Below, one piece after another: positions 47,282-56,135 of a DNA stretch of 64,000 bases. The position numbers were made by a program, and so were the translations under genes. Numbering within the stretch: position 1 is the first letter of the stretch; each line of letters begins with the position of its first letter. This DNA is from Bradyrhizobium sp. S69 (GTDB lineage Bacteria > Pseudomonadota > Alphaproteobacteria > Rhizobiales > Xanthobacteraceae): assembly GCF_009766005.1 (NCBI RefSeq), contig NZ_LMUK01000060.1:490512-554511 (forward strand), written 5' to 3'. Below the pieces are notes generated by a model, which saw nothing but the letters and a program-made list of their open reading frames with translations, did not search any database and was not told the origin of the DNA.

Positions 47282-48424
47282 TTGCCAAACTCCATTGACG
47301 TTCGTGTCCCTGCCCGCGTCGACCTTGCCTGGGCGATCTCCGTCGGCGGCATTGGCGTGGTGGCGTTTGCCGCGCTGTTGCTGTTCACGTGGTATTTTGC
47401 CGCGACGCTATTCCTGATCTTCGCCGGGATGCTGCTCGGGGTCGCGCTCAACGCCATCAGCAACCTGTTGGGACGCGTGATCAGGCTGCCGCATGCGCTG
47501 CGGCTGACCATCGTCTGCCTGGTGCTCGCCGGCCTGTTGTCGGGCGTGGTCTTCCTCGGCGGCACCACCATCGCGCAACAGGCCAAGGTATTGAGCGATA
47601 CGATCAAGTCGCAGCTGGTCACAGTGAAGGGTTTCCTGGAGAAAAACGGCGTCGACACCAGCTATTTCAACCTCGGCAATGCATCGACCGCCCCGGCGGC
47701 AGGCGCATCGCCGTCGGAAACACCTGCCGCTCCCGCTGCTGCCGCGCCACGCAATCTTCCGAGCGCGAGCGAATTTGCCTCGAGCGGCGGCGCGATCGTG
47801 AGCCAGACCCTCAAGCTGCTGCTGGGCACCGTGAGCGCGGTCGGGAATTTCTTTATCGTGCTGTTTCTCGGGCTGACCTTCGCAGCGCAGCCGAGCGTTT
47901 ACCGCAACGGGCTGTTATTCCTGGCGCCGGCGCGGCAGCGGGCGCGCGCCACCATCATCGTCGACCGCATCGGCGAAACGCTGGAGCGCTGGCTGATCGC
48001 CCAGATCCTGACCATGGCCGCGGTGTTTCTCGTGACCTGGATCGGGCTCGCGCTGATCGGCATCCAGAGTTCGTTCATCCTGGGCATCCAGGCCGGCCTG
48101 CTTACTTTTATTCCGACGGTGGGCGCGCTGCTCGCCGGGCTGATCGTAGTGCTCGCAAGCCTCGCTTCAGGATGGGTCGCCGCGCTCAGCGCCTTCGGGC
48201 TTTTCCTCGGCATTCACGCGTTGGAAAGCTACATTCTCACGCCGATGCTTCAACGCCAGGCGCTCGACATTCCGCCCGCTACGCTGTTTGCGTTCCAGAT
48301 CCTGCTCGGCGTGGTGTTCGGCATCTGGGGACTGGCGCTGGCGCTGCCGCTGATGGCGATCGTGAAAGTCATGATCGACTATTTCAAGGCCGAGGAAAAA
48401 GCGCCGGTTGCCGCGGCAGCGTAG
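47282..48424 (+). CDS. AI-2E family membrane transporter
   Basis: A 380-residue multi-helix protein of the PerM/TqsA (AI-2E) family, about eight helices. Typical blocks are TLFLIFAGMLLGVALNAIS, ERWLIAQILTMAAVFLVTWIG split over the first C-terminal helices, and PTVGALLAGLIVVLASL with NxxE-like loop regions nearby. Family members export autoinducer-2 or act as ion antiporters; the substrate here is unknown. The start is TTG at 47282 (PNSIDVRVPARVDLAWAIS). A Pro/Ala-rich linker at about 140-160 separates N- and C-terminal halves. Confidence 0.88.
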   Translation: MPNSIDVRVPARVDLAWAISVGGIGVVAFAALLLFTWYFAATLFLIFAGMLLGVALNAISNLLGRVIRLPHALRLTIVCLVLAGLLSGVVFLGGTTIAQQAKVLSDTIKSQLVTVKGFLEKNGVDTSYFNLGNASTAPAAGASPSETPAAPAAAAPRNLPSASEFASSGGAIVSQTLKLLLGTVSAVGNFFIVLFLGLTFAAQPSVYRNGLLFLAPARQRARATIIVDRIGETLERWLIAQILTMAAVFLVTWIGLALIGIQSSFILGIQAGLLTFIPTVGALLAGLIVVLASLASGWVAALSAFGLFLGIHALESYILTPMLQRQALDIPPATLFAFQILLGVVFGIWGLALALPLMAIVKVMIDYFKAEEKAPVAAAA

Positions 48425-48486
48425 CGCGCATCAAGACATCGTCCTGAAAGGCCGCGAAGCTTTGAAATGCGCAGCCAACGGGTTCG

Positions 48487-48600
48487 CCGTCATCCTGAGG
48501 AGCGGCGTCTTCGCCGCGTCGCGAAGGATGATGTTCAGCTCGGTGCTTGCGGCCATCCTTCGAGGCTCGCAAGTGCTCGCACCTCACGGGTGAACGCAAT
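48487..48600. repeat. REP-like dispersed palindromic repeat
   Basis: Contains gtcatcctgagg and the inverse aaggatga, and ccatccttcgaggctcgcaag further on, a common Bradyrhizobium intergenic repeat family with imperfect inverted arms. Confidence 0.65.
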
Positions 48601-48647
48601 TGCGTTCATCCCGGGGATGACGTCGGCCGCGTAGCAGCCTTGATCGC

Positions 48648-48947
48648 TCAGCCTGACGTCACCACCGTCTCGGTGTGTTCGACCTCGGGCGGGCCTGCGA
48701 AATATTGTCCGACCAGGCCGCGCCAGGCTGTGAAATCTTCAGAGCCGCGGAAATCGACCGTGTGATTTTCCAGCGTCTCCCACTTCGCCATCAGCCGGTA
48801 GCGTGACGGTTTCTCGATCGACTTGTGCAGTTCAAAACCCTTGCCGCCCTTGGCGCGCAGGAACAAGGGGCGGGCCTTGGCGACCGCGGCCTCAAAGTCT
48901 TTCTCGGTGCCGGGCTTGACGTCGATCTGGGCGATTTCGGTGATCAT
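48648..48947 (-). CDS. Antibiotic-biosynthesis-monooxygenase (ABM) domain protein
   Basis: A 99-residue ferredoxin-like alpha/beta-barrel protein from MITEIAQIDVKPGTEKDFE, with FLRAKGGKGFELHKSIEKP and a C-terminal AGPPEVEHTET. ABM domains act as small cofactor-free monooxygenases or haem-binding proteins; substrates differ widely. The start at 48947 (34 codons inside the longest frame) gives the usual family size. Confidence 0.85.
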   Translation of the reverse strand: MITEIAQIDVKPGTEKDFEAAVAKARPLFLRAKGGKGFELHKSIEKPSRYRLMAKWETLENHTVDFRGSEDFTAWRGLVGQYFAGPPEVEHTETVVTSG

Positions 48948-49049
48948 GGGGGTGCGTTCTCTGGATTGCGACGCACGCTTTCTATCGCAACTGCCCGCAA
49001 AAGAAAAAGGCGCCTCGCGGCGCCCGTCATCTGCCCGGTCCGGGACCAC

Positions 49050-49286
49050 TCAGTTCAGCAGCAGCACGGAACCCGCAACCATCAGCGTGCAGCCGACGAA
49101 CATCACGATCGGCCAGCGGTTGCGCGGCTGATCGTAGCGGCCTTGCGCGCGCCGCTCCGAGATCAGAGCGCTCTCATATTCGTCCGAGCTCGAGAACGTA
49201 CAGGCAAATCCGCCACGGGCCGACATCGCGTCGGCTTCGAGCGACATCAAGGCGGCGTCAGCGGGCTGTCTGCGGTACGATTCCAT
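49050..49286 (-). CDS. Small single-helix membrane protein
   Basis: A 78-residue protein with a polar start (MESYRRQPADAALMSLEAD) and a C-terminal helix (WPIVMFVGCTLMVAGSVLLLN). The tail-anchored pattern is clear but no family or function is recognised. It is transcribed in the same direction as the ABM-domain gene. Confidence 0.6.
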   Translation of the reverse strand: MESYRRQPADAALMSLEADAMSARGGFACTFSSSDEYESALISERRAQGRYDQPRNRWPIVMFVGCTLMVAGSVLLLN

Positions 49287-49342
49287 AGCGCTGAGGATAT
49301 GGAGCGAATGGTAAACAGCGAGTTACCACTCGGTTTCAAAAG

Positions 49343-50563
49343 CTACGCGGGATTGGGAACGCCCCCGCGCTGCGCGCTCGATAGGCCCGCGGTTTTGCGC
49401 CGCCATTTCTCCAGCGACAGCGGCAACTCTTCGGCCGCCTCGACCCGATTTCGGCCGCCACGCTTGGCCTGATAGAGCGCCGTGTCGGCGGACGCCAGCA
49501 GCACTTCGAGCTCAGTGCCGGCCGGTCCGCCGGCAACCCCGATGCTGACGGTGGTATCGACTGGGCCTTCGTCGACCGCGATCCCTGATGCGGCGAACGT
49601 CTCGCGCACGCGCTCGGCTGCGAGCACCCCTTCCTCGAGCGAACACGGCAGCAAGGCCGCGAACTCCTCGCCGCCGATTCGTCCCGACAAATCCGTGATC
49701 CGCAGCGTATTGATGACGATGGCCGAGAACAGTTTGAGGATTTCGTCGCCGGCCGGATGGCCGAAGCGATCATTGATCGATTTGAAATGATCGATGTCGA
49801 AGATCAATACCGTCACCGGGCGGCCCGCATGGGCTTCGCGCTCGATCACCCGCGCCGAGGCTTCGGAAAAACCGCGGCGATTGAACATCCCGGTCAGAGG
49901 ATCCATCGAGGCCGCGGTCTTGTGCACCGTGACCGCGCGCTCCGACACCAGCATGAAGATGACGAACACGGTGCCGACGGCATAGAGCACCAGTTCGACG
50001 GAGAACACCTTGAGCCAGATGCTGCCGTCGAATGCGGCGTCCTGCGGACGCAGGAAATCGCCAAGCAGGATCGGCAGCATCAGCACCAAACCGTGCAGCA
50101 CCGGCACCACGATCGCCGGCCACCGCCGTTGCAGCGTGCGGCGGCGCTCGGTCCACAATTCGGACGCCGTCAGCGCCGCATACACCGCGACAATGCCGGC
50201 ACCTATCGTCATCCGCAGCTCGGCGGCTTCGGGCGCCAGCGTCACGCCGGCCGCGACCCAGGCCATCGCGCCAAGCACGAGCCCCGGCAGATTGGGTTTG
50301 CGGCCGTGAAACACCCGCGAGGCATTCCAGACCATGCCGCAGGCCACGAAGCCCACGGCGTTCACCGCCAGCAACGGCAGCCGGCCGAGCGCATCGCCGG
50401 CCAGCGTCCAGAGCGCGACGGATGCGGCGCCGAGCAGATAGGCGGTCCCCCACCATTTCAGCGCCGGGATGCTTTCTTGCGCGCCGAAAAACAGCAGCAT
50501 GCCGCCAAGCATCGCGGCCATCATCGTGGCAACGAGATAGAGCGTCGAAATATCAAGTAACAT
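49343..50563 (-). CDS. Membrane diguanylate cyclase (GGDEF)
   Basis: A 406-residue protein that makes the second messenger cyclic di-GMP from two GTP. From the ATG at 50563 (MLLDISTLYLVATMMAAMLGG) about six or seven helices occupy residues 1-200, an integral sensor region. The catalytic domain follows: SMDPLTGMFNRRGF, FDIDHFKSINDRFGHPAGDEIL and the active GG(D/E)EF site RIGGEEFAALLP. The active-site Glu variant GGEEF is functional in the family. A usual inhibitory RxxD site five residues before the motif is not evident (ITDLSGRIGGEEF). Confidence 0.95.
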   Translation of the reverse strand: MLLDISTLYLVATMMAAMLGGMLLFFGAQESIPALKWWGTAYLLGAASVALWTLAGDALGRLPLLAVNAVGFVACGMVWNASRVFHGRKPNLPGLVLGAMAWVAAGVTLAPEAAELRMTIGAGIVAVYAALTASELWTERRRTLQRRWPAIVVPVLHGLVLMLPILLGDFLRPQDAAFDGSIWLKVFSVELVLYAVGTVFVIFMLVSERAVTVHKTAASMDPLTGMFNRRGFSEASARVIEREAHAGRPVTVLIFDIDHFKSINDRFGHPAGDEILKLFSAIVINTLRITDLSGRIGGEEFAALLPCSLEEGVLAAERVRETFAASGIAVDEGPVDTTVSIGVAGGPAGTELEVLLASADTALYQAKRGGRNRVEAAEELPLSLEKWRRKTAGLSSAQRGGVPNPA

Positions 50564-50785
50564 GGATGTGCCACCCAGCCCGAGTTTGATGCACATGCCG
50601 CGGCGGATCTAATCGAACGCACCGGCACAGTCTGCGATACTAATGCGGCCGTGTTGGCAATCCGTTTGTGTTCACACGCAAGTTTTCAGGAAAAATTGCG
50701 TCTAATCGTCGCTAAAAATGGGCAGCGAACTACCACGGCCGACCGCCTTCAAATGGCCAACCACCTCGCGTGAAATCGATGCGGC

Positions 50786-50815
50786 AAAAACAAAAAGGCG
50801 CCCGAAGGCGCCTTT
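50786..50815 (-). terminator. Terminator of rplM-rpsI
   Basis: On the minus strand a perfect 9-bp stem (50794-50802 with 50807-50815, loop TTCG) is followed by a T-rich run, just past the rpsI stop. Confidence 0.92.
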
Positions 50816-50860
50816 CGAAGTTCATGATCGCCGCCGTTGCGGCAAATTCCAGCGAAGCAA

Positions 50861-51337
50861 TTAGCGCTTCGAGAACTGGAACGACTTGCGCGCCTTGGCG
50901 CGACCGTACTTCTTGCGCTCGACCACGCGCGAGTCGCGGGTGAGGAAACCGCCCTTCTTCAGAACGCCGCGCAGATCGGGTTCGAAATAGGTCAGCGCCT
51001 TCGACAGGCCGTGACGCACGGCGCCCGCCTGGCCCGACAGACCGCCGCCGGTCACGGTGCAGATCACGTCGTACTGTCCGGCACGGGCCGCTGCGACCAG
51101 CGGCTGCTGGATCAGCATCCGCAACACCGGGCGAGCGAAATAGACTTCGACCTCACGGGTGTTGACGGTGACCTTGCCGGCGCCGGGCTTGATCCAGACC
51201 CGGGCGACCGCGTTCTTGCGCTTGCCGGTGGCATAGGCCCGGCCGAACTTGTCGACCTTCTTGACGTATTTCGGGGCTTCCGGTGCGGCGACCTTCAGCG
51301 ACGACAACTGGTCGAGGGACTGCATGGTATCGGACAT
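50861..51337 (-). CDS. rpsI: 30S ribosomal protein S9
   Basis: A 158-residue S9 protein. The signature GRAYATGKRKNAVARVWIKPG and the block GGGLSGQAGAVRHGLSKAL are typical, and the C-terminal KKYGRAKARKSFQFSKR reaches the ribosomal P site. It has an N-terminal extension of about 30 residues seen in alphaproteobacteria. It follows rplM by 1 base. Confidence 0.97.
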   Translation of the reverse strand: MSDTMQSLDQLSSLKVAAPEAPKYVKKVDKFGRAYATGKRKNAVARVWIKPGAGKVTVNTREVEVYFARPVLRMLIQQPLVAAARAGQYDVICTVTGGGLSGQAGAVRHGLSKALTYFEPDLRGVLKKGGFLTRDSRVVERKKYGRAKARKSFQFSKR

Positions 51338-51338
51338 C

Positions 51339-51803
51339 TTATGCGGCCCTCATGTTCTTGCGATTCATCGAAGCGACGTCGAGCGTCTCGGGTTGCTGGG
51401 CTTCGTGGGGATGCTCGGCGCCCGGGTAAACCCGCAAATTGCCGAGTTGCACACGGCCGAGCGGTCCGCGCGGAATCATCCGCTCGATCGCCTTCTCGAC
51501 CACGCGCTCGGGGAAGCGGCCCTCGAGGATCGACTTGGCGGTGCGTTCCTTGATGCCACCGATGAAGCCGGTGTGGTTGTAGTAGACCTTGTTGTCGCGC
51601 TTGCGACCGGTCAGCACGATGTGGGCCGCGTTGATGATGATGACATGGTCACCGCAATCGACGTGGGGGGTATAGATCGGGAGGTGCTTGCCGCGAAGGC
51701 GCATCGCGACGATGGAGGCGAGACGACCGACGACCAGACCTTTGGCGTCGATCAGTATCCACTTCTTCGTCACCTCGGCGGGCTTTGCCGAAAACGTTTT
51801 CAT
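51339..51803 (-). CDS. rplM: 50S ribosomal protein L13
   Basis: A 154-residue L13 protein that starts MKTFSAKPAEVTKKWILIDA and carries VVGRLASIVAMRLRGKH and the conserved DCGDHVIIINA and GRKRDNKVYYNHTGFIGG. First gene of the rplM-rpsI pair, with a strong promoter about 60 bases upstream. Confidence 0.97.
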   Translation of the reverse strand: MKTFSAKPAEVTKKWILIDAKGLVVGRLASIVAMRLRGKHLPIYTPHVDCGDHVIIINAAHIVLTGRKRDNKVYYNHTGFIGGIKERTAKSILEGRFPERVVEKAIERMIPRGPLGRVQLGNLRVYPGAEHPHEAQQPETLDVASMNRKNMRAA

Positions 51804-51857
51804 GAGAGGAAATCCGTGAAAATGGAAATCGGCGCGAAGCGCGCCGAACTGCCGCGG

Positions 51858-51886
51858 TTTCTAGATAGTCCGCGCGCTCACGTCAA
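51858..51886 (-). promoter_or_regulatory. Strong housekeeping promoter of rplM-rpsI
   Basis: On the minus strand TTGACG, 17 bases, TAGAAA; about 55 bases upstream of the rplM start. A near-consensus sigma-70-type promoter for a ribosomal-protein pair. Confidence 0.65.
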
Positions 51887-51895
51887 TGCAAATTG

Positions 51896-51950
51896 AAGGT
51901 AATAATATCTGTAAAAACATATACTTACAAATATGGTGCTATATTACCTT
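51896..51950. repeat. AT-rich palindrome between rplM promoter and thioesterase
   Basis: Inverted arms AAGGTAATA (51896) and TATTACCTT (51942) enclose a shorter pair TGTAA/TTACA. The 60-base stretch is very AT-rich in an otherwise GC-rich genome. It lies 3' of the thioesterase and just upstream of the rplM promoter. Confidence 0.55.
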
Positions 51951-51958
51951 AGAAAAGC

Positions 51959-52387
51959 TCAAGCATTTGGAATGGAATAGGTCGCCGTCACATGGGCGAT
52001 CGGATCGGCCGATGTCCCCGACAGCAGACTGACCTCACCCACCGCCAGGCGCTTGCCGAGCTTCAAAAGCCGCGCTGCCGCCAGCACATCCTGCCCCGGC
52101 TGCCCCTTGCGCAGAAAATTGATGTTGAGATTGGTGGTTACCGCGAGCCCGACCGGGCCGATCGCCGACAGCAACACCACATACATCGCAAGATCCGCCA
52201 ACGCCATCAGGGTCGGTCCCGAAACCGTGCCACCCGGCCGCAGCATGCGATCGCTATAGCGCTGGCGAAGCAGACAGGTCGCCCCGTCGGCGCTTTCGAT
52301 CGAAATATCGCCGGCGGTAAACGCCTGGGGAAATTCGGCATGGAGAAACGTCTCGAGTTCCGCCATGTTCATTTTTGCAGTGGTCAT
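51959..52387 (-). CDS. Hotdog-fold thioesterase (PaaI family)
   Basis: A 142-residue hotdog protein. PGGTVSGPTLMALADLAMYVVL is the central-helix motif where the PaaI family places its catalytic Asp or Glu, and NLNINFLRKGQPGQDVLA is the following strand. It likely hydrolyses acyl-CoA esters, perhaps related to the divergent enoyl-CoA hydratase gene. Start is ATG at 52387 or six codons in. Confidence 0.85.
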   Translation of the reverse strand: MTTAKMNMAELETFLHAEFPQAFTAGDISIESADGATCLLRQRYSDRMLRPGGTVSGPTLMALADLAMYVVLLSAIGPVGLAVTTNLNINFLRKGQPGQDVLAAARLLKLGKRLAVGEVSLLSGTSADPIAHVTATYSIPNA

Positions 52388-52458
52388 GCGCTAGGTCCGC
52401 CCTCGCCTGTACCCGTCTGTTACATTAAGATGACGGCCTCGCCCACCCGGATATTTCG

Positions 52459-53295
52459 ATGACCGCTCAAGCCGCCCGCGCCACGACGCCGCAACCGCCG
52501 ATCCTGCTACGCGAGACCTTGAGCAGTGCCTTGGGCAGCATCGCCGTGCTGACGCTCAACCGCCCGGCCAGCCGCAACAGCCTGTCGGAAGCCATGATCG
52601 GCGAACTGCACGCGGCGCTCGACGACATCCGCGACGACGAAAGCGTGCGCGCGGTCGTGATTGCCGCCAACGGCCCGGCGTTCTCCGCCGGCCATGACAT
52701 GAAGGAATTGACCGCCCGCCGCGGCGATGGCGATCACGGACGGGCTTATTTCGCGCAGATGATGAACGCATGCAGCGCGATGATGCAGGCCATCGTGCAC
52801 CTGCCGAAGCCCGTCGTCGCCGCGGTGCAGGCCATCGCCACCGCGGCCGGATGCCAGCTCGTGGCAAGCTGCGACCTGGCTATTGCCTCCGAGGCCGCGA
52901 GCTTTGCAACGCCCGGCGTCGATATCGGATTGTTTTGTTCGACCCCGATGGTGGCGCTGTCGCGCAACGTGCCGCGCAAGCAGGCGATGGAAATGCTGCT
53001 GACCGGCGAGCCGATAGCCGCTGCGACCGCGCGCGACATCGGCCTGATCAACCGCGTCGTCGTGGCGGGTACCGAGCGCGATGCCGCGATTGAGCTGGCG
53101 CAAAAGGTCGCGCTGAAATCCGCCTACACGGTCAAGCTCGGCAAGGCCGCCTTCTACCGTCAGGCCGAAATGAGCCTTTCGGACGCCTATCGCTACGCAG
53201 CCGAGGTCATGACCGAGAACATGATGGCGCGCGACGCCGAGGAAGGCATCGGCGCCTTCATCGAGAAGCGCGAACCGAAATGGCAGGATAGATAG
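52459..53295 (+). CDS. Enoyl-CoA hydratase/isomerase family protein
   Basis: A 278-residue crotonase-fold enzyme. It has LTLNRPASRNSLSEAM, the oxyanion-hole segment GPAFSAGHDMKEL and the second oxyanion and active-site region ATAAGCQLVASCDLAIASE. The usual catalytic Glu in the second region is not clear, so the exact reaction may differ from classical hydratase. It is divergent from the thioesterase gene. Confidence 0.88.
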   Translation: MTAQAARATTPQPPILLRETLSSALGSIAVLTLNRPASRNSLSEAMIGELHAALDDIRDDESVRAVVIAANGPAFSAGHDMKELTARRGDGDHGRAYFAQMMNACSAMMQAIVHLPKPVVAAVQAIATAAGCQLVASCDLAIASEAASFATPGVDIGLFCSTPMVALSRNVPRKQAMEMLLTGEPIAAATARDIGLINRVVVAGTERDAAIELAQKVALKSAYTVKLGKAAFYRQAEMSLSDAYRYAAEVMTENMMARDAEEGIGAFIEKREPKWQDR

Positions 53296-53326
53296 AGTTT
53301 TCGTCATTGCGAAAAAATTCGAGCTC

Positions 53327-53408
53327 CGTCATTGCGAGCGTAGCGAAGCAATCCATTGTCCCAAGCAAGAACTGGATTGCTTCGTCGCAAGTGCTCCTCG
53401 CAATGACG
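53327..53408. repeat. Palindromic dispersed repeat
   Basis: Perfect 12-base inverted ends (CGTCATTGCGAG at 53327, its complement at 53397-53408) and inner arms GAAGCAATCCA/TGGATTGCTTC (53345 and 53373). A further partial copy starts at 53302. Well-known alphaproteobacterial repeat. Confidence 0.85.
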
Positions 53409-53426
53409 AAGGAAAGAACTGATCTA

Positions 53427-54011
53427 ATGAACCACGATAGCTACCCCGACGATTACATCCGCGCGATCCTCAACGGCGTGAAATCCATCGCGATGGTCGG
53501 CGCCTCGCCGGTCAATGTGCGGCCGAGCTATTTTGCGTTCAAATACCTGGCGCAGCGCGGCTACGACATGATCCCGATCAATCCCGGTCACGTCGGCAAG
53601 AGCCTGCTCGGCAAGCCGTTCGTCGCCTCGCTCGCCGATATCGGCCGTCCCATCGACATGGTCGACATCTTCCGCAACTCAAGCCACATCATGCCGGTGG
53701 TCGAGGAGGCGCTGAAGCTCGCTCCATTGCCCAAGGTGATCTGGATGCAGCTCGGTGCGCGCGATGACGCCGCCGCCGAAAGAGCGGAAGCCGCCGGCCT
53801 CAAGGTCGTCATGAACCGCTGCCCCAAGATCGAATATGGCCGGCTGTCCTCGGAAATTTCCTGGATGGGCGTCAATTCGCGCACGCTCAGCTCGAAGCGC
53901 GCGCCGGTTCCGACCCAGGGCATGCGGCTTTCGCTGAACCGGACCAGCGTCGGCGGCGGCGAGACCGCGGCATCCGATCGCGCTGCGAAAAACAGGAACG
54001 AGCCTTCCTGA
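53427..54011 (+). CDS. CoA-binding domain protein
   Basis: A 194-residue Rossmann-like CoA-binding protein starting MNHDSYPDDYIRAILNGVKS. The nucleotide-binding loop is IAMVGASPVNVRPSYFAFKYL; MIPINPGHVGKSLLGKP and PKVIWMQLGARDDAAA are family blocks. Widespread proteins of this type lack an assigned reaction. The C-terminal ~50 residues are extra and polar. A repeat sits right upstream. Confidence 0.82.
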   Translation: MNHDSYPDDYIRAILNGVKSIAMVGASPVNVRPSYFAFKYLAQRGYDMIPINPGHVGKSLLGKPFVASLADIGRPIDMVDIFRNSSHIMPVVEEALKLAPLPKVIWMQLGARDDAAAERAEAAGLKVVMNRCPKIEYGRLSSEISWMGVNSRTLSSKRAPVPTQGMRLSLNRTSVGGGETAASDRAAKNRNEPS

Positions 54012-54266
54012 CGCAATTGCGAAACGATTGTTCTGAAAACGCGGCAAGGCGAAGCACGGTCATTCCCCCATCCTTGATCGGACATCAAGTCGCCTTGACG
54101 GCAGCGATCTCTGCCGCGATTGTCCTGGTACGATCAGGAGGCGCGTTGGTCTCCGCCAGAGCATAATTTCGTCCATCACCAACGATACGTCACATCGTGT
54201 TGTTCATGCTTTGGAACACAGCCAAAAAGGCTGTTGCCGAAGATGAAATGTCGGAGAGGAAAAACA

Positions 54267-55547
54267 ATGACCGATCGTGTTCCGGGATTTTCGACCCTTG
54301 CGGTGCATGCGGGCGCGCAACCCGATCCGACCACCGGCGCGCGGGCGACGCCGATCTACCAGACCACCTCGTTCGTGTTCAACGATGCCGATCATGCCGC
54401 ATCGCTGTTCGGACTGCAGGCGTTCGGCAATATCTATACCCGCATCGGCAACCCGACCAACGCGGTGCTCGAAGAGCGCGTCGCAGCCCTCGAGGGCGGC
54501 ACCGCCGCGTTGGCGGTGGCCTCCGGACACGCCGCCCAGGTGGTGGTGCTCCAGCAATTGCTGAGGCCCGGCGATGAGTTCATCGCGGCCCGCAAATTAT
54601 ATGGCGGATCGATCAACCAGTTCACCCACGCCTTCAAGAGCTTTGGCTGGAACGTGGTGTGGGCCGATACCGATGATATCAGCAGCTTCGAGCGCGCGGT
54701 GACGCCGCACACCAAGGCGATCTTCATCGAGTCGATCGCCAATCCCTCCGGCAGCGTCACCGATATCGAGGCGATCTCGGCGGTCGCCCGCAAGGCCGAG
54801 GTGCCGCTGATCGTCGACAACACGCTGGCGACGCCCTATCTGATCCGGCCGATCGACCACGGCGCCGACATCGTCGTGCATTCGCTGACGAAATTTCTCG
54901 CCGGCCACGGCAATTCGCTCGGCGGCATCATCGTCGATGCCGGCACCTTCGACTGGTCGAAGAACAATAAATACCCTGTTCTGAGCGAGCCGCGCCCGGA
55001 ATATCACGGCATCCGGATCCAGGAGACGTTCGGTAATTTCGCCTTCGCGATCGCCTGCCGCGTGCTCGGCCTGCGCGACCTCGGCCCGGCGCTGTCGCCG
55101 TTCAACGCCTTCATGATCCTGACCGGCATCGAGACCCTGCCGCTGCGCATGCAAAAGCATTGCGAAAACGCCAAGGCGATCGCGGAATTCCTCTCGGGCC
55201 ACCCCGCGGTGGCGACGGTGAATTACGCAGGCTTGTCGGGGGACAAGTACAACAACCTCGCGCGCAAATATGCGCCAAAGGGCGCCGGCGCGGTGTTCAC
55301 CTTCAGCCTCAAGGGCGGCTACGACGCCGGCGTCCATCTGGTCTCGAACCTGAAACTGTTCTCGCATCTGGCCAATGTCGGCGACACCCGCTCGCTGGTC
55401 ATTCACCCGGCATCGACCACGCACAGCCAACTCGACGACGCGCAAAAGACCAAGGCGGGCGCTGCGCCCGACGTGGTGCGGCTATCGATCGGCATCGAGG
55501 ACAAGGAAGATCTGATCGCCGATCTGGAACAGGCGCTGACGGCCTGA
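54267..55547 (+). CDS. metY: O-acetylhomoserine sulfhydrylase (O-acetylhomoserine aminocarboxypropyltransferase)
   Basis: A 426-residue pyridoxal-phosphate enzyme that makes homocysteine from O-acetylhomoserine and sulfide in methionine synthesis. Motifs include GFSTLAVHAGAQPDPTTGAR at the N-terminus, FGNIYTRIGNPTNAVLE, the PLP Lys in HSLTKFLAGHGNS and the C-terminal HPASTTHSQL. I chose the ATG at 54267 (MTDRVPGFSTL) after the ribosome site cggagagg; the frame is open further upstream but not conserved. Confidence 0.93.
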   Translation: MTDRVPGFSTLAVHAGAQPDPTTGARATPIYQTTSFVFNDADHAASLFGLQAFGNIYTRIGNPTNAVLEERVAALEGGTAALAVASGHAAQVVVLQQLLRPGDEFIAARKLYGGSINQFTHAFKSFGWNVVWADTDDISSFERAVTPHTKAIFIESIANPSGSVTDIEAISAVARKAEVPLIVDNTLATPYLIRPIDHGADIVVHSLTKFLAGHGNSLGGIIVDAGTFDWSKNNKYPVLSEPRPEYHGIRIQETFGNFAFAIACRVLGLRDLGPALSPFNAFMILTGIETLPLRMQKHCENAKAIAEFLSGHPAVATVNYAGLSGDKYNNLARKYAPKGAGAVFTFSLKGGYDAGVHLVSNLKLFSHLANVGDTRSLVIHPASTTHSQLDDAQKTKAGAAPDVVRLSIGIEDKEDLIADLEQALTA

Positions 55548-55632
55548 GGTCACGGCCAGACCCGAGATGGCAAGCTCCCGTTAACGGTCGTTAACGATGA
55601 TTGCGGCATAACGTGGCAATGAATCGCCTTAG

Positions 55633-56004
55633 ATGATTCGGAGCGGAGCCATGTTGCGCTGGACCATGCCATTGCTGGCCGCGATGTTCGCGGTCGGAAC
55701 CGCCGTGGCGGCTGACCTGCCCGATGGATCCGGCGCGGGCGTCTATCGAAAGGCCCCGCCCCGCCATGGCCGCCAGGCTCATGTCGAGGAAGACTCCGAC
55801 CTGCTGTTCACGCCGACGGACGACAGGTTTCCCGACGTCCGCTTGCCGCTGATGACGACGCCCGTGCTGCCGGGCTCCGCGACGCTTCCCGGCTATTACG
55901 GATCGAACCATTCCTACGACTACCAGGGCCCGTATTATGGCGGCCCCAATCCCGGCCTCTGGAATCGCCTGCCTTACGCCTGCGGCGTTTACGGCTACTG
56001 CTAA
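55633..56004 (+). CDS. Small secreted protein of unknown function
   Basis: A 123-residue protein (or 117 from the inner ATG at 55651) with a signal peptide (MLRWTMPLLAAMFAVGTAVA), then DLPDGSGAGVYRKAPPRHGRQ and a Gly/Tyr/Pro-rich tail (PGYYGSNHSYDYQGPYYGGPNPG) ending with CGVYGYC. It is likely exported, perhaps cell-surface. No family recognised. Confidence 0.65.
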   Translation: MIRSGAMLRWTMPLLAAMFAVGTAVAADLPDGSGAGVYRKAPPRHGRQAHVEEDSDLLFTPTDDRFPDVRLPLMTTPVLPGSATLPGYYGSNHSYDYQGPYYGGPNPGLWNRLPYACGVYGYC

Positions 56005-56046
56005 AGCGGGATGAGATTAGATTTAGCCGGGGTTATCCGCGCGCTC

Positions 56047-56081
56047 CCCTTCACCTCTCCCCGGTGGGGAGAGGTGAAGGG
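56047..56081. repeat. Strong intergenic hairpin (REP-like)
   Basis: Perfect 16-bp inverted repeat (56047-56062 with 56066-56081) and a three-base loop between convergent genes. It can act as a bidirectional terminator; also seen as a dispersed repeat in this group. Confidence 0.75.
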
Positions 56082-56135
56082 AAATCGCCGCCGATTCAAT
56101 CAATAATCATCATGCTATCGGCAATACTGCCCGCG

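Noticed and set aside
54100..54266. SAM-II riboswitch before metY
   Set aside because: I looked for the conserved pseudoknot sequence pattern and did not find it.
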